Shown in pieces: positions 1 to 6,864 of a stretch of DNA of 12,035 nucleotides (its first letter is position 1; each line of letters starts with the position of its first letter). Under the pieces are notes generated by a model. It saw nothing but the letters and a program-made list of their open reading frames with translations, did no database searches and had not been told where the DNA came from. The stretch is from an uncultured Oscillospiraceae bacterium. Lineage in GTDB: Bacteria > Bacillota_A > Clostridia > Oscillospirales > Oscillospiraceae. The position numbers and the translations under genes were made by a program. Location: assembly GCA_934561335.1 (NCBI GenBank), contig CAKTGD010000033.1, positions 1 through 12,035 of the forward strand. Reading direction: 5' to 3'.

Positions 1-1652
1 GCCTCGGGCTGAAGCCCCAGTCTATCGAGGATATCACCGCCATCATTGCCCTGTACCGTCCCGGCCCCATGGAATCCATTCCGCGGTTTATCGCCTGCAA
101 GCATGATCCGCGGCTGGTGAGCTATAAGCACCCGTCCCTCAAGCCTATTCTATCGGGAACCTATGGCTGCATTGTCTATCAAGAGCAGGTCATCAAGATA
201 TTTCAGGAGCTGGCAGGCTACTCGCTGGGACAGGCGGACATGGTGCGCCGCGCCATGTCCAAGAAGAAGGCCAAGGACGTGGAACGGGAGCGGGAGGCCT
301 TTCTCCACGGCGATGCGGCGCGGCATATCCGCGGCTGCGTGGCCAACGGCATTCCGGAGGCCACGGCGCAGGCCATCTATGATGAGATCTACGATTTTGC
401 CAACTACGCCTTCAATAAGGCCCACGCCGTCAGCTACGCGGTGGTAGCCTATCAGACGGCATACTTCAAGTGCCACTATACCCGGGAATATATGGCGGCG
501 CTGCTGACCTCGGTGCTGGATAACTCCGACAAGGTGGCGGAGTATATTGCCGAGTGCCGCGAGTGCGGCATCGCCCTGCTGCCGCCGGATGTAAACCGCT
601 CCTATGACGGTTTTACCGTGGAGGAGGACGGCATCCGCTTCGGTCTTGTGGCCATCAAGAACATCGGCAGAGGCTTTATCCAGTCGCTGGTGCGGGAGCG
701 GGACAAGGGCGGCGCCTTTGCCTCTTTTCAGGACTTTTGCGAGCGGATGTTTGACTGCGGCGATATGAATAAGCGTGCGCTGGAAAACCTGATCCGCGCA
801 GGCGCCTTTGATACCATGGGCGCGTATCGCTCGCAGCTGATTCAGGTCTATGAAAAGGTGCTGGACGCCATCGCCAATACCCGTAAGGTCAATGTGGAGG
901 GGCAGCTGGATATGTTCGGCGCTGCCTCAGGCGGCAATAATACCCAGACCATTCATCTGCCGGATATCCCGGAGTTTACCGCCACGGAGCGGATGTTCAT
1001 GGAAAAGGAGACGACGGGGCTTTACCTCAGCGGCCACCCCATGAACGACTACCGCAGCGCTGCCCGCGCCGCCGGCGCAATACCCATTCATGATATTCTG
1101 GAGGACTTTGCCGCTCAGGGCGGACCCACCCGCTATGCCGATGGACAGAACGTGACCGTTGCGGGCATCGTCACCTCCAACCGTACCCGTACCACCAAGA
1201 ACAATTCCCTGATGGCCTATGTGGTGGTGGAGGATGAGGTGGCGTCCATTGAGCTGCTGTGCTTCAGCCGTACCATCGACCAGTGCGGCAGCTATATGGC
1301 CGTCAACACCCCGGTGGTGGTGAAGGGGCGGCTCTCGGTGCGGGATGAAAAGCCGCCCCAGATCATGTGCGATACCATCTATCCTCTGGATACAAGCGCT
1401 GCGCCCACCTTGTCAGCGCCGCCGGAGGAAGAGAAAGCGGCGACGATTTTCCTGCGCTTTCCCAGCATGGACAGCCGGGAATTCCGCCATATCCGGCTGG
1501 TAATGACCATGTTCGAGGGGGAGACCCCTGTGAAGATCCGTCTGGCTGATACGGGTAAGCTGCTGGCGGGGAAATGCCTGAACCATCCGGCGCTGCTGGC
1601 GGAATGCCGTCAGTGGCTGGGAGAGGAAAACGTTGTGGTGCGGGAGCGTTGA
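1..1652 (+). CDS. dnaE: DNA polymerase III subunit alpha, C-terminal half (5' truncated by window)
   Basis: This is the catalytic subunit of the replicative DNA polymerase, a C-family enzyme of DnaE type. The frame is open from base 3, so the start lies upstream. About 549 residues are visible of a protein usually near 1150, so the PHP domain and most of the palm are missing. The visible part opens with the conserved ALYRPGPM segment. The fingers follow, with YQEQVIKIFQ and MVRRAMSKKK, and then the FNKAHAVSYAVVAYQTAYFK segment. A helix-hairpin-helix region lies around NLIRAGAFD. Next comes an OB-fold from about GQNVTVAGIV to KGRLSVRDE. The C-terminal domain ends at a TGA at 1650-1652. No 3'-5' exonuclease insertion is visible, as expected for DnaE rather than PolC. 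The stop codon is embedded in a promoter for the next gene, and I see no terminator after it. Identity is near certain. Whether it is the DnaE1 or DnaE3 subtype cannot be decided from this half. Confidence 0.97.
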   Translation, partial: LGLKPQSIEDITAIIALYRPGPMESIPRFIACKHDPRLVSYKHPSLKPILSGTYGCIVYQEQVIKIFQELAGYSLGQADMVRRAMSKKKAKDVEREREAFLHGDAARHIRGCVANGIPEATAQAIYDEIYDFANYAFNKAHAVSYAVVAYQTAYFKCHYTREYMAALLTSVLDNSDKVAEYIAECRECGIALLPPDVNRSYDGFTVEEDGIRFGLVAIKNIGRGFIQSLVRERDKGGAFASFQDFCERMFDCGDMNKRALENLIRAGAFDTMGAYRSQLIQVYEKVLDAIANTRKVNVEGQLDMFGAASGGNNTQTIHLPDIPEFTATERMFMEKETTGLYLSGHPMNDYRSAARAAGAIPIHDILEDFAAQGGPTRYADGQNVTVAGIVTSNRTRTTKNNSLMAYVVVEDEVASIELLCFSRTIDQCGSYMAVNTPVVVKGRLSVRDEKPPQIMCDTIYPLDTSAAPTLSAPPEEEKAATIFLRFPSMDSREFRHIRLVMTMFEGETPVKIRLADTGKLLAGKCLNHPALLAECRQWLGEENVVVRER

Positions 1653-1677
1653 CAAATTCCGGAAAATTCCGTATCAT
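1649..1677 (+). promoter_or_regulatory. Sigma-A-like promoter overlapping the dnaE stop codon
   Basis: A perfect -35 hexamer TTGACA (1649-1654) is followed by exactly 17 bp and the -10 hexamer TATCAT (1672-1677), which matches the consensus at five of six positions. The dnaE stop TGA lies inside the -35 box. The predicted transcript would start near 1684, giving a very short leader before the DUF4364 start at 1702. The sequence match is direct; its use is inferred. Confidence 0.7.
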
Positions 1678-1701
1678 AAAGAAAGAAGGGAGCGTGATGG
1701 T

Positions 1702-2223
1702 ATGAGCATCGGATTTATCCGCGACAAGCTGGAGATCAAGTTTTTGATCCTGTATGTAGTGGTCGGCGTGGGCGAGCCTATGCCGCTGAGCGATGTGCAG
1801 GCGCTGACCATGATCGACGACGGTATCGACTATTTCGATTTTTCCCAGTGTCTCAGCGAGCTGGTCAGAACCGATCATCTGCGCATCAACGATGACCAGC
1901 AGTACGTCATTACGCCCAAGGGGCTGAAGAATAGCGAGATCTGCCAGTCCAGCCTGCCCTATTCTGTCCGCCTGAAAGCGGATCGGCTCATCGCGGCCCA
2001 TCGGCAGGAGCTGGTGCGCCGCGCACAGGTGCGCGCACAGGTGCAGCGCCGTGAAAACGGTACCTTCACCGTGGAGCTGAGTCTCAGCGATGATGTGGAC
2101 AACGTGATGCGCCTGCAGCTGATGGTGGCCACCCAGGAGATGGCCGATGATCTGGCACGGCGCTTCCAGCGTAACCCGGAACAGGTCTATTCCCAGCTGG
2201 TCACAGCCCTGTACGGGGGCTGA
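1702..2223 (+). CDS. DUF4364 family protein
   Basis: This 173-residue protein matches the DUF4364 family of Clostridia, whose function is not established. I chose ATG 1702 because the protein then begins MSIGFIRDKLEIKFLILYVV, the typical family N-terminus, and a GAAGGG stretch lies 11 bases upstream. An upstream GTG at 1633 would overlap dnaE and add an uncharacteristic tail. Residues 1-80 look like a small helical, winged-helix-type fold: a helix, a DDGIDYFDFSQCLSELV segment, then strands around DHLRINDDQQYVITPKG. This layout suggests a DNA-binding or regulatory role, which is only inferred. The C-terminal half contains a perfect 12-bp tandem duplication encoding RAQVRAQV. No signal peptide or membrane segment is seen, so it should be cytoplasmic. 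It is probably co-transcribed with the next gene, whose ribosome binding site overlaps its stop codon. Confidence 0.88.
   Translation: MSIGFIRDKLEIKFLILYVVVGVGEPMPLSDVQALTMIDDGIDYFDFSQCLSELVRTDHLRINDDQQYVITPKGLKNSEICQSSLPYSVRLKADRLIAAHRQELVRRAQVRAQVQRRENGTFTVELSLSDDVDNVMRLQLMVATQEMADDLARRFQRNPEQVYSQLVTALYGG
2020..2043 (+). repeat. Perfect 12-bp tandem duplication inside the DUF4364 gene
   Basis: The unit CGCGCACAGGTG occurs twice back to back (2020-2031 and 2032-2043). It is in frame and encodes RAQV-RAQV at residues 107-114. Perfect identity over 24 bases suggests a fairly recent slippage duplication. The reading frame is kept. Confidence 0.85.
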
Positions 2224-2233
2224 GGAGGCTTTT

Positions 2234-2581
2234 ATGGTAAAGAGAAATGCGGTCTGCGCACTGGTCGCTGCGCTGGTGGCGCTGCTGCTTCCCTGGCTTG
2301 CGGTCACGCTTGTCCGCGGCGACGGCGGCATGGCGGTGTGCTTTCTACTGTTTTTCGCGGTGAACCCTGTCACGGCCATCCTTCTGGGCGTTTTTTCCGG
2401 CAGAAATATCCGTGGGGCATGGTTCCAGCCGCTGCTGTTTGCCGCGCTGTTCCTGCTGGGAACATGGGTGTTCTTTACCATGGCTGAAACGGCTTTTGTG
2501 CGCTATGCCGTAATCTACCTGCTGCTGGGATACGCCGCCATGCTGCTGACGGTTCTGTGCGGCCGGGTCAAAAAACCGTAA
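2234..2581 (+). CDS. Small four-helix membrane protein of unknown function
   Basis: I do not recognise this 115-residue protein as a named family. It starts at ATG 2234 with an ideal AGGAGG at 2223-2228. That ribosome binding site begins on the last base of the DUF4364 stop, so the two genes are very likely translationally linked. A longer reading from 2147 would overlap DUF4364 by about 75 bases and has no such site. Four hydrophobic stretches are visible at about residues 6-26, 32-51, 61-80 and 86-107, joined by short loops. There is a basic start (MVKRN) and a basic end (GRVKKP), as in an inner-membrane protein. The central NPVTAILLGVFSGR loop is its most distinctive part. It vaguely recalls small DUF2651-type Bacillus membrane proteins, but the resemblance is weak. 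Real coding is well supported by the ribosome binding site and the hydrophobicity pattern. Confidence 0.75.
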   Translation: MVKRNAVCALVAALVALLLPWLAVTLVRGDGGMAVCFLLFFAVNPVTAILLGVFSGRNIRGAWFQPLLFAALFLLGTWVFFTMAETAFVRYAVIYLLLGYAAMLLTVLCGRVKKP

Positions 2582-2676
2582 GTGGCAGCTTTGCCGGAGG
2601 CAGCCTGCTGCCGGCCTGCGGAAGAAGCATAACGGGCGGATTTCACAAGGGAATTTCGCCATAAAATCAATCTCCA
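2582..2676 (+). other. Non-coding spacer with two small hairpins
   Basis: No convincing gene is seen here. Two stem-loops can be drawn. One pairs GGCAG (2599-2603) with CTGCC (2608-2612). The other pairs 2635-2644 with 2651-2660 (about 10 bp, one mismatch and one wobble). Neither has a T-run. They may simply be the 3' untranslated tail of the DUF4364/membrane-protein transcript ahead of the terminator. Confidence 0.35.
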
Positions 2677-2715
2677 AACCGCGCTTCGGCCCAAATGGCC
2701 GGGGCGTGGTTTTTT
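2677..2715 (+). terminator. Rho-independent terminator before the spoIIIA operon
   Basis: A 15-bp stem pairs 2677-2691 with 2697-2711, including three G-U wobbles, around a five-base loop (CAAAT). It runs into six T residues at 2710-2715. It separates the DUF4364/membrane-protein unit from the sporulation operon. The sigma-E -35 box begins only a few bases downstream. Confidence 0.85.
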
Positions 2716-2718
2716 GTT

Positions 2719-2748
2719 GTCATAACGCCTTCCATACCATCATACAGT
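2719..2748 (+). promoter_or_regulatory. Putative sigma-E promoter of the spoIIIA operon
   Basis: The -10 element CATACAGT (2741-2748) fits the Bacillus sigma-E consensus CATACANT at every defined position. A -35-like GTCATAAC (2719-2726) lies exactly 14 bp upstream, the usual sigma-E spacing. In B. subtilis spoIIIA is a known mother-cell sigma-E operon, so the context supports the call. The -35 box is only a partial match. A second CATAC-like stretch at 2733 is less well placed. Confidence 0.75.
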
Positions 2749-2778
2749 GGAGTATCTAACAGCAAGGGAAGTGGTGGG

Positions 2779-3702
2779 ATGGACGAGCGGTACGCCATCA
2801 CGCGATATGAGCAGGCGGCGCTGCTGCTGCCGCCTAAATGGCAGCGGCTGGCTCGACAGCTGCCGGACCATCAGAAAGCGCGGGCGGAGGAACTGCGCCT
2901 GCGGGCGGGACAGCCTATGACGGTGCTGCTGCCGGAGGGGGAGATATGGCCCTCGCAGGAGCAGCCCAGATTGTGCGTTTCGCAGGCGGATCTGGAGCAG
3001 CTATGTGACTTGGTTACCGGCTACTCACGCTACGCCGTCACCGATACGCTGGCGCAGGGTTATCTCACCGCGCCCGGCGGCTTTCGGGTAGGCGTATGCG
3101 GCACAGCGGTGCTGCGGGAGGGCGGCAGCCGCAATCTGCGGGATTTCTCCTCCGCCTGCATCCGTATCGGTCGGGAACAGGAGGGGGTATCCGACCCGGT
3201 GCTGCCCCAACTGTGGGAGGGGGAGCGATTTTGCTCCACCGTGATTCTCTCTCCGCCGGGGCTGGGCAAGACCACGCTGCTGCGGGACATGATCCGCGTC
3301 CTGTCCAACGGCTCTGACAGCCATGCCGCCCTCCGCGTGGCGGTGGTGGATGAGCGGGGCGAGATTGCCGGGATGCACCGCGGCGTTCCCCAGATGGCGG
3401 TGGGTTGCCATACAGATGTGCTGGACGGCTGCCCCAAGGCCTTGGGGATCCCCATTTTGCTGCGCGCCGCCAATCCGCAGTTGATTGCCTCAGATGAGAT
3501 CACCGTCCGGGAGGATCTGCATGTCATGTCCGCCGCCGCCAACTGCGGTGTGGCGCTGCTGGCCACCATCCATGCATCGGACACGGAGGAGCTGAAGCGA
3601 AAGCCGCTCTTTGCCCGGCTGATGAAGCTGAAGGTTTTCGAAAAAGCCGTAACCATTACCCGTCACGGTGCGCAGCGCCGCTATCAGGTGACGGCGCTGT
3701 GA
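2779..3702 (+). CDS. spoIIIAA: Stage III sporulation protein AA (channel ATPase)
   Basis: This 307-residue protein is the ATPase of the SpoIIIA complex, acting on the mother-cell side of the membrane around the engulfed forespore. It resembles secretion ATPases of the type II/IV class. ATG 2779 is chosen because AGGGAAG lies eight bases upstream and the start falls after the sigma-E promoter; a longer reading from 2695 would begin inside the terminator. A recognition domain spans about residues 30-130 (EELRLRAGQP, then GGFRVGVCGTAV). The Walker A is SPPGLGKTTLL at about 158-168, where Ser replaces the usual first Gly. The Walker B is VAVVDERGEIAG at 187-198. Conserved QLIASDEI and LLATIHAS segments follow. 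The stop overlaps the spoIIIAB GTG start, implying translational coupling. Confidence 0.96.
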   Translation: MDERYAITRYEQAALLLPPKWQRLARQLPDHQKARAEELRLRAGQPMTVLLPEGEIWPSQEQPRLCVSQADLEQLCDLVTGYSRYAVTDTLAQGYLTAPGGFRVGVCGTAVLREGGSRNLRDFSSACIRIGREQEGVSDPVLPQLWEGERFCSTVILSPPGLGKTTLLRDMIRVLSNGSDSHAALRVAVVDERGEIAGMHRGVPQMAVGCHTDVLDGCPKALGIPILLRAANPQLIASDEITVREDLHVMSAAANCGVALLATIHASDTEELKRKPLFARLMKLKVFEKAVTITRHGAQRRYQVTAL

Positions 3703-4178
3703 CGGTTAAGCTGCTGGGCGCGGCGTTGATTGCAGGGGCGGCGCTGCGCCTGTTTCTCTCCTGCACCCGCCAGCGGCGGCGTGAGATAGCGCTGCTGGGA
3801 GAGCTGGCAGCGGCGCTGGAGACGATGGCCTCCGCTATTCGCTGGCAAAAGCGGACGCTTCCTGATATTCTTTCCCGGCTGACGGCCTATCCATTGGCGG
3901 GAAGGTTCTTCAAAAATATACAGGATTTAATGGCATGCGAAACGCCTTTACAGGAAGCATGGAAACAATCGTTTCAGGAATTGGATGCAGGCGGAGAGGT
4001 GCTGCTCTCTCTGGAACTGTCCGGAGACGAGGAAAAGCTGACCGGTTCACTGCTGCATGGCGCGGCACAGCTCCGCAGCCTTTGCCGCCGGCGGGAGGAA
4101 GGCCGGCGTCAGGAAGCCAAGCTGTGTCTGGCGGGGACGCTTTCCGCTGCCGGCGGGCTGATTATTTTACTGCTATGA
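3699..4178 (+). CDS. spoIIIAB: Stage III sporulation protein AB
   Basis: This 159-residue protein is slightly shorter than the usual roughly 170 residues of SpoIIIAB. The start is GTG 3699, overlapping the spoIIIAA stop (GTGA), with AGGTG eight bases upstream. It has an N-terminal hydrophobic helix (about residues 4-20), a charged helical middle (RQRRREIALLGELAAALETM), and a C-terminal hydrophobic helix (about 143-159). This gives a helical cytoplasmic body held at the membrane at both ends. The family resembles GspF-type platform proteins of secretion systems, so a partner role for the SpoIIIAA ATPase is likely. The call rests on the family pattern and the strict operon position. Confidence 0.93.
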   Translation: MTVKLLGAALIAGAALRLFLSCTRQRRREIALLGELAAALETMASAIRWQKRTLPDILSRLTAYPLAGRFFKNIQDLMACETPLQEAWKQSFQELDAGGEVLLSLELSGDEEKLTGSLLHGAAQLRSLCRRREEGRRQEAKLCLAGTLSAAGGLIILLL

Positions 4179-4188
4179 GGAAGCAAGC

Positions 4189-4383
4189 ATGGATGTGGAT
4201 TTGATTTTCAAGATTGCTGCCATCGGAATACTGGTAGCGGTGCTGAATCTGATACTGGTGCGCTCCGGGCGGGATGAACAGGCGCTGCTGACCACGTTGG
4301 CGGGGCTGATCGTGGTACTGATGATGCTATTGCAGCAGATCAGCGACCTGTTCGAGCTGGTCAAGCGCCTGTTTTCTCTGTGA
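4189..4383 (+). CDS. spoIIIAC: Stage III sporulation protein AC
   Basis: This 64-residue integral membrane protein has the typical SpoIIIAC length (about 65). It starts at ATG 4189, with GAGGAA (4177-4182) six bases upstream and overlapping the end of spoIIIAB. Two transmembrane helices are visible at about residues 5-24 and 33-50. The loop between them carries the conserved RSGRDEQA segment. It is a small membrane component of the feeding channel, homologous to the neighbouring SpoIIIAD. The stop shares one base with the next start (TGATG). Confidence 0.95.
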   Translation: MDVDLIFKIAAIGILVAVLNLILVRSGRDEQALLTTLAGLIVVLMMLLQQISDLFELVKRLFSL

Positions 4384-4769
4384 TGGAGACGGCGTTCAGA
4401 GCGGCGGCGTTATGCCTGCTGGGGTCGATACTGGCGGTGTTTTTAAAAAAGACAAGCCCGGATACGGCGCTGCTGCTGGCAATCGCCGTATGTGCGGCAT
4501 CACTGGCGGCGCTGGCACGGGGACTGGAACAGATTACCGCGTTTTTGCGCCAGCTGCTGGACTGGGGCGGTATATCCGCAGAGTTATTCGTGCCGCTGCT
4601 GAAAACGGTGGCCATCTCCCTTATCAGCCGAACCGGCGGCGCACTGTGCCGTGATGCGGGCGAGGGCGCCATGGCGGGCTTGGTGGAGATGTCGGGGGCC
4701 TTTGCCGCGATTCTGGTGTCGCTGCCGCTGTTCCGTGCCGCATGGCAGATGCTGGAGGGTTTGCTGTGA
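4383..4769 (+). CDS. spoIIIAD: Stage III sporulation protein AD
   Basis: This 128-residue membrane protein has the normal family length (about 130). ATG 4383 is chosen because it overlaps the spoIIIAC stop as TGATG, the standard coupling arrangement. A GTG directly before it (4380) is an alternative that adds one residue. It shows an N-terminal helix pair (about residues 5-20 and 26-45), the conserved LKKTSPDTALLLAIA segment, then a GISAELFVPLLKTVAISLIS stretch and a C-terminal hydrophobic helix. It belongs to the membrane core of the SpoIIIA channel, next to SpoIIIAC and SpoIIIAE. Confidence 0.95.
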   Translation: METAFRAAALCLLGSILAVFLKKTSPDTALLLAIAVCAASLAALARGLEQITAFLRQLLDWGGISAELFVPLLKTVAISLISRTGGALCRDAGEGAMAGLVEMSGAFAAILVSLPLFRAAWQMLEGLL

Positions 4770-5857
4770 AAAAAGGACTGATAACCGCCCTTATATGTAC
4801 CTGTATGGTGCGTATGTGTACCGTTTTTACATGGGGAACGCTGCCGAAAACCGTGGATGACGCCTTAACGCCGGAGGCCAGAAGTCTTTTGGAACAGCTG
4901 GATGAAACCGTGGACAGCGGCACGCTGGCACAGGGCGCGGCACGGCTGTGGGACAAGGCCGGCGCGCTGCTGAGCGCAGATTTTCGCAGCAGCCTGCGTG
5001 TTATGGTCGTGCTGCTGGGCGCGGTACTGCTCTACGGTGTGGCAGAGGGCAGCTTTCAGGCCGCAGCCCATCCGTTGGCCGCCGGATTTGTGCCGCTGGC
5101 CTTTGTGCTGGTGATCACCATGACGGCGGCAGGCGATGTGCAGATCATGATGGGCACCGGCATGGAAACCATGGAGCAGCTGGATCTGCTGGGCAAGGCG
5201 CTGCTTCCATCGCTGGCGGCAGCGGTTGCGGCCAGCGGCGGCATTGTGTCAGCCGGTGTGCGCCAGGTCACGACCGTGTTTTTCGCAAACCTTCTGCTGA
5301 CATTGATCCGCAGCGTTCTTTTGCCCATGGTTTACTTTTATGTGGCGGCCGCCTCAGCCGATGCCATGCTGCCGGGCAATCCCCTGAAAAGCATTGCCGC
5401 CGGGATCAAAAAGGTTGTGACATGGGCGCTGACCGGGTCACTGGTTCTCTTTACGGGATATCTGACCGTCTCCGGCGCGGTTTCCGCCTCCGCCGATACG
5501 CTGACGCTGCACATGACCCGCACGGTCATCTCAACGGCGGTGCCTGTGGTGGGCGGCATCATCTCGCAGGCCAGCGACAGCGTGCTCTCCGGCGCAGGCC
5601 TTTTGAAAAACACGGTAGGCGTGCTGGGAATGCTGGCTGTGCTGGCTACCTGCCTGACACCCTTTCTCCATCTGGCGGTGCAGTATCTGGTATATAAACT
5701 GACCGCCTTTCTGGCGGGAACTGCCGGCAGCGGCACGCTGGTAGAGCTGATCGATGCGCTGGGCGGCGCTTTCGGTCTGGTGCTGGGTATGGTGGGCAGC
5801 TGCGCATTGCTGCTGTTGATTTCTATTACATCCTCTGTTGCGGTGGTGATTCCATGA
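4766..5857 (+). CDS. spoIIIAE: Stage III sporulation protein AE
   Basis: This 363-residue polytopic membrane protein is the largest membrane component of the SpoIIIA complex. The start is GTG 4766, overlapping the spoIIIAD stop (GTGA), with GGAGGG about six bases upstream. An in-frame ATG at 4742 lies inside spoIIIAD and an ATG at 4805 would cut the signal-like start, so both are less likely. Residues 1-25 look like a signal peptide or anchor. A soluble stretch follows (about 30-75: TPEARSLLEQLDETVDSG). Multiple hydrophobic helices then run from about residue 80 to the end. The ASGGIVSAGVRQVTTVFFANLL and TAVPVVGGIISQASDSVLSG regions are the most family-like. Length and content are normal. Confidence 0.96.
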   Translation: MKKGLITALICTCMVRMCTVFTWGTLPKTVDDALTPEARSLLEQLDETVDSGTLAQGAARLWDKAGALLSADFRSSLRVMVVLLGAVLLYGVAEGSFQAAAHPLAAGFVPLAFVLVITMTAAGDVQIMMGTGMETMEQLDLLGKALLPSLAAAVAASGGIVSAGVRQVTTVFFANLLLTLIRSVLLPMVYFYVAAASADAMLPGNPLKSIAAGIKKVVTWALTGSLVLFTGYLTVSGAVSASADTLTLHMTRTVISTAVPVVGGIISQASDSVLSGAGLLKNTVGVLGMLAVLATCLTPFLHLAVQYLVYKLTAFLAGTAGSGTLVELIDALGGAFGLVLGMVGSCALLLLISITSSVAVVIP

Positions 5858-6324
5858 GTATATGCAAAACGTGGCTTTTCGGCGTGATCGCGGCGTCTAT
5901 GGTGCTGTCGGTTCTCTATGCGCTGGTGCCGAAAGGGGCTATGCTGACCATTGCCAGATGTACCGGCGGCCTTGTGATGCTGCTGGTAGTGGTTCGCCCG
6001 CTGCTGGCGCTGGACCCGGCGGCTCTGCATATCCGGTACGAGCAGTGGGAGGAAGTCATCCGGCAGCAGATCGACACCTACAGCGCCGATAACCGGCAGG
6101 AGATGGAAGCCATCATACAACGGGAAACTGCCGCATATATATCGGAAAAAGCGCTGGCGCTGGGGTTGACGTGCCATCCGGAGGTGATTTGCACCCTGCG
6201 GGACGGCGTTCCTTTTCCTGTGGAGGTCACCTTGGATATTCCCCGGAATGCGGAGCTTTCCCGTATCCTTGCCGCAGATCTGGATATCGGAGAGGAGGCG
6301 CAGCATTGGACGGCAGCAGAGTGA
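5854..6324 (+). CDS. spoIIIAF: Stage III sporulation protein AF
   Basis: This 156-residue protein starts at ATG 5854, overlapping the spoIIIAE stop (ATGA); its own ribosome binding site is weak, so coupled translation is likely. Two N-terminal transmembrane helices are visible (about residues 5-24 and 28-50, the latter including CTGGLVMLLVVVRPLLAL). A soluble C-terminal domain follows (EQWEEVIRQQIDTYSADNRQEMEAI, then a VEVTLDI strand) that resembles ring-building domains described for this family. In the A-Q channel this domain faces the space between mother cell and forespore. Its length is somewhat below the about 200 residues of the Bacillus protein, as in other Clostridia. Confidence 0.92.
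   Translation: MSICKTWLFGVIAASMVLSVLYALVPKGAMLTIARCTGGLVMLLVVVRPLLALDPAALHIRYEQWEEVIRQQIDTYSADNRQEMEAIIQRETAAYISEKALALGLTCHPEVICTLRDGVPFPVEVTLDIPRNAELSRILAADLDIGEEAQHWTAAE
6293..6298 (+). promoter_or_regulatory. Strong ribosome binding site deciding the spoIIIAG start
   Basis: AGGAGG sits seven bases before TTG 6306, inside the end of spoIIIAF. The alternative starts, GTG 6321 (overlapping the spoIIIAF stop as GTGA) and ATG 6330, have no comparable site at a good distance. This favours TTG, but GTG 6321 follows the overlap habit of this operon. Confidence 0.55.
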
Positions 6325-6830
6325 GACATATGACAGGGGAGAAGGTCATATCCTATATTAAAAAATACCGCTATGTGGCGCTGGTGACGTTGGTTGGCGT
6401 TGTGCTGATGTTGCTGCCGACAGGAAAAAAGGAGGCGCAAAAAACCGCAGAGCCGGTAAATGCGGGTGAGTGCTATTCGCTGTCGGACACAGAGCGGCGG
6501 CTGGAGCAGCTGCTGGGCCGTATCCGCGGCGTGGGGCAGGTGCAGGTGATGCTGACGCTGAAAAGCGGTTCATCTCTGCAACTGGCAGAAAACCGAAGCG
6601 CCAGCCTGCGCGATACGGAGGACCGGCAAGAGCGGGACGTGGTAACGCTGAACCGCGGAGGCGGCTATGAGGACGTGGTGGTAACGGAACAGACCTACCC
6701 CGTATATCAGGGAGCCGTTGTGGTATGTCAGGGTGCAGGCGACAGCGGCGTGCATCTGGCCATCGTTGAGGCGGTATCGGTGTTGACCGGTCTTGGCAGC
6801 GACCGGATCACCGTGGTGCAGTGGAAGTAA
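6306..6830 (+). CDS. spoIIIAG: Stage III sporulation protein AG
   Basis: This is a single-pass membrane protein whose extracytoplasmic domain forms a large ring in the SpoIIIA-SpoIIQ channel. With TTG 6306 it has 174 residues; GTG 6321 or ATG 6330 would shorten it by 5 or 8. A basic stretch (ISYIKKYRY) precedes one transmembrane helix at about residues 23-38 (VALVTLVGVVLMLLP). The C-terminal domain holds the family core: SDTERRLEQLLGRIRGVGQVQVMLTL, a variable loop with conserved EQTYPVYQGAVVVCQGAGD, and the ending AIVEAVSVLTGLGSDRITVVQ. The EQTYPVYQGAVVV segment is typical of SpoIIIAG. Ring-building folds of this type are shared with SpoIIIAH and YscJ-like secretion proteins. Confidence 0.94.
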   Translation: MDGSRVRHMTGEKVISYIKKYRYVALVTLVGVVLMLLPTGKKEAQKTAEPVNAGECYSLSDTERRLEQLLGRIRGVGQVQVMLTLKSGSSLQLAENRSASLRDTEDRQERDVVTLNRGGGYEDVVVTEQTYPVYQGAVVVCQGAGDSGVHLAIVEAVSVLTGLGSDRITVVQWK

Positions 6831-6864
6831 GCATATCATAAATGGAAAGCAGGAGGGCAAAAGC

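Noticed and set aside
1363..2481. Long minus-strand open frame (372 codons) across dnaE, DUF4364 and the membrane-protein gene
   Set aside because: It lies antisense to three well-supported genes, has low-complexity proline- and serine-rich content without a recognisable domain, and is explained by the high GC content.
2695..2778. ATG 2695 as the start of spoIIIAA
   Set aside because: It falls in the terminator hairpin and before the sigma-E promoter, so it would not be on the operon transcript.
3240..3275. Loss of ATPase function in SpoIIIAA because Ser replaces the first Gly of Walker A
   Set aside because: The catalytic GKT and the Walker B acidic residues are intact, and the first Gly is the least critical position of the motif.
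4742..4765. Upstream ATG 4742 as the start of spoIIIAE
   Set aside because: It lies inside spoIIIAD and lacks a good ribosome binding site; GTG 4766 has GGAGGG and the GTGA overlap used elsewhere in the operon.
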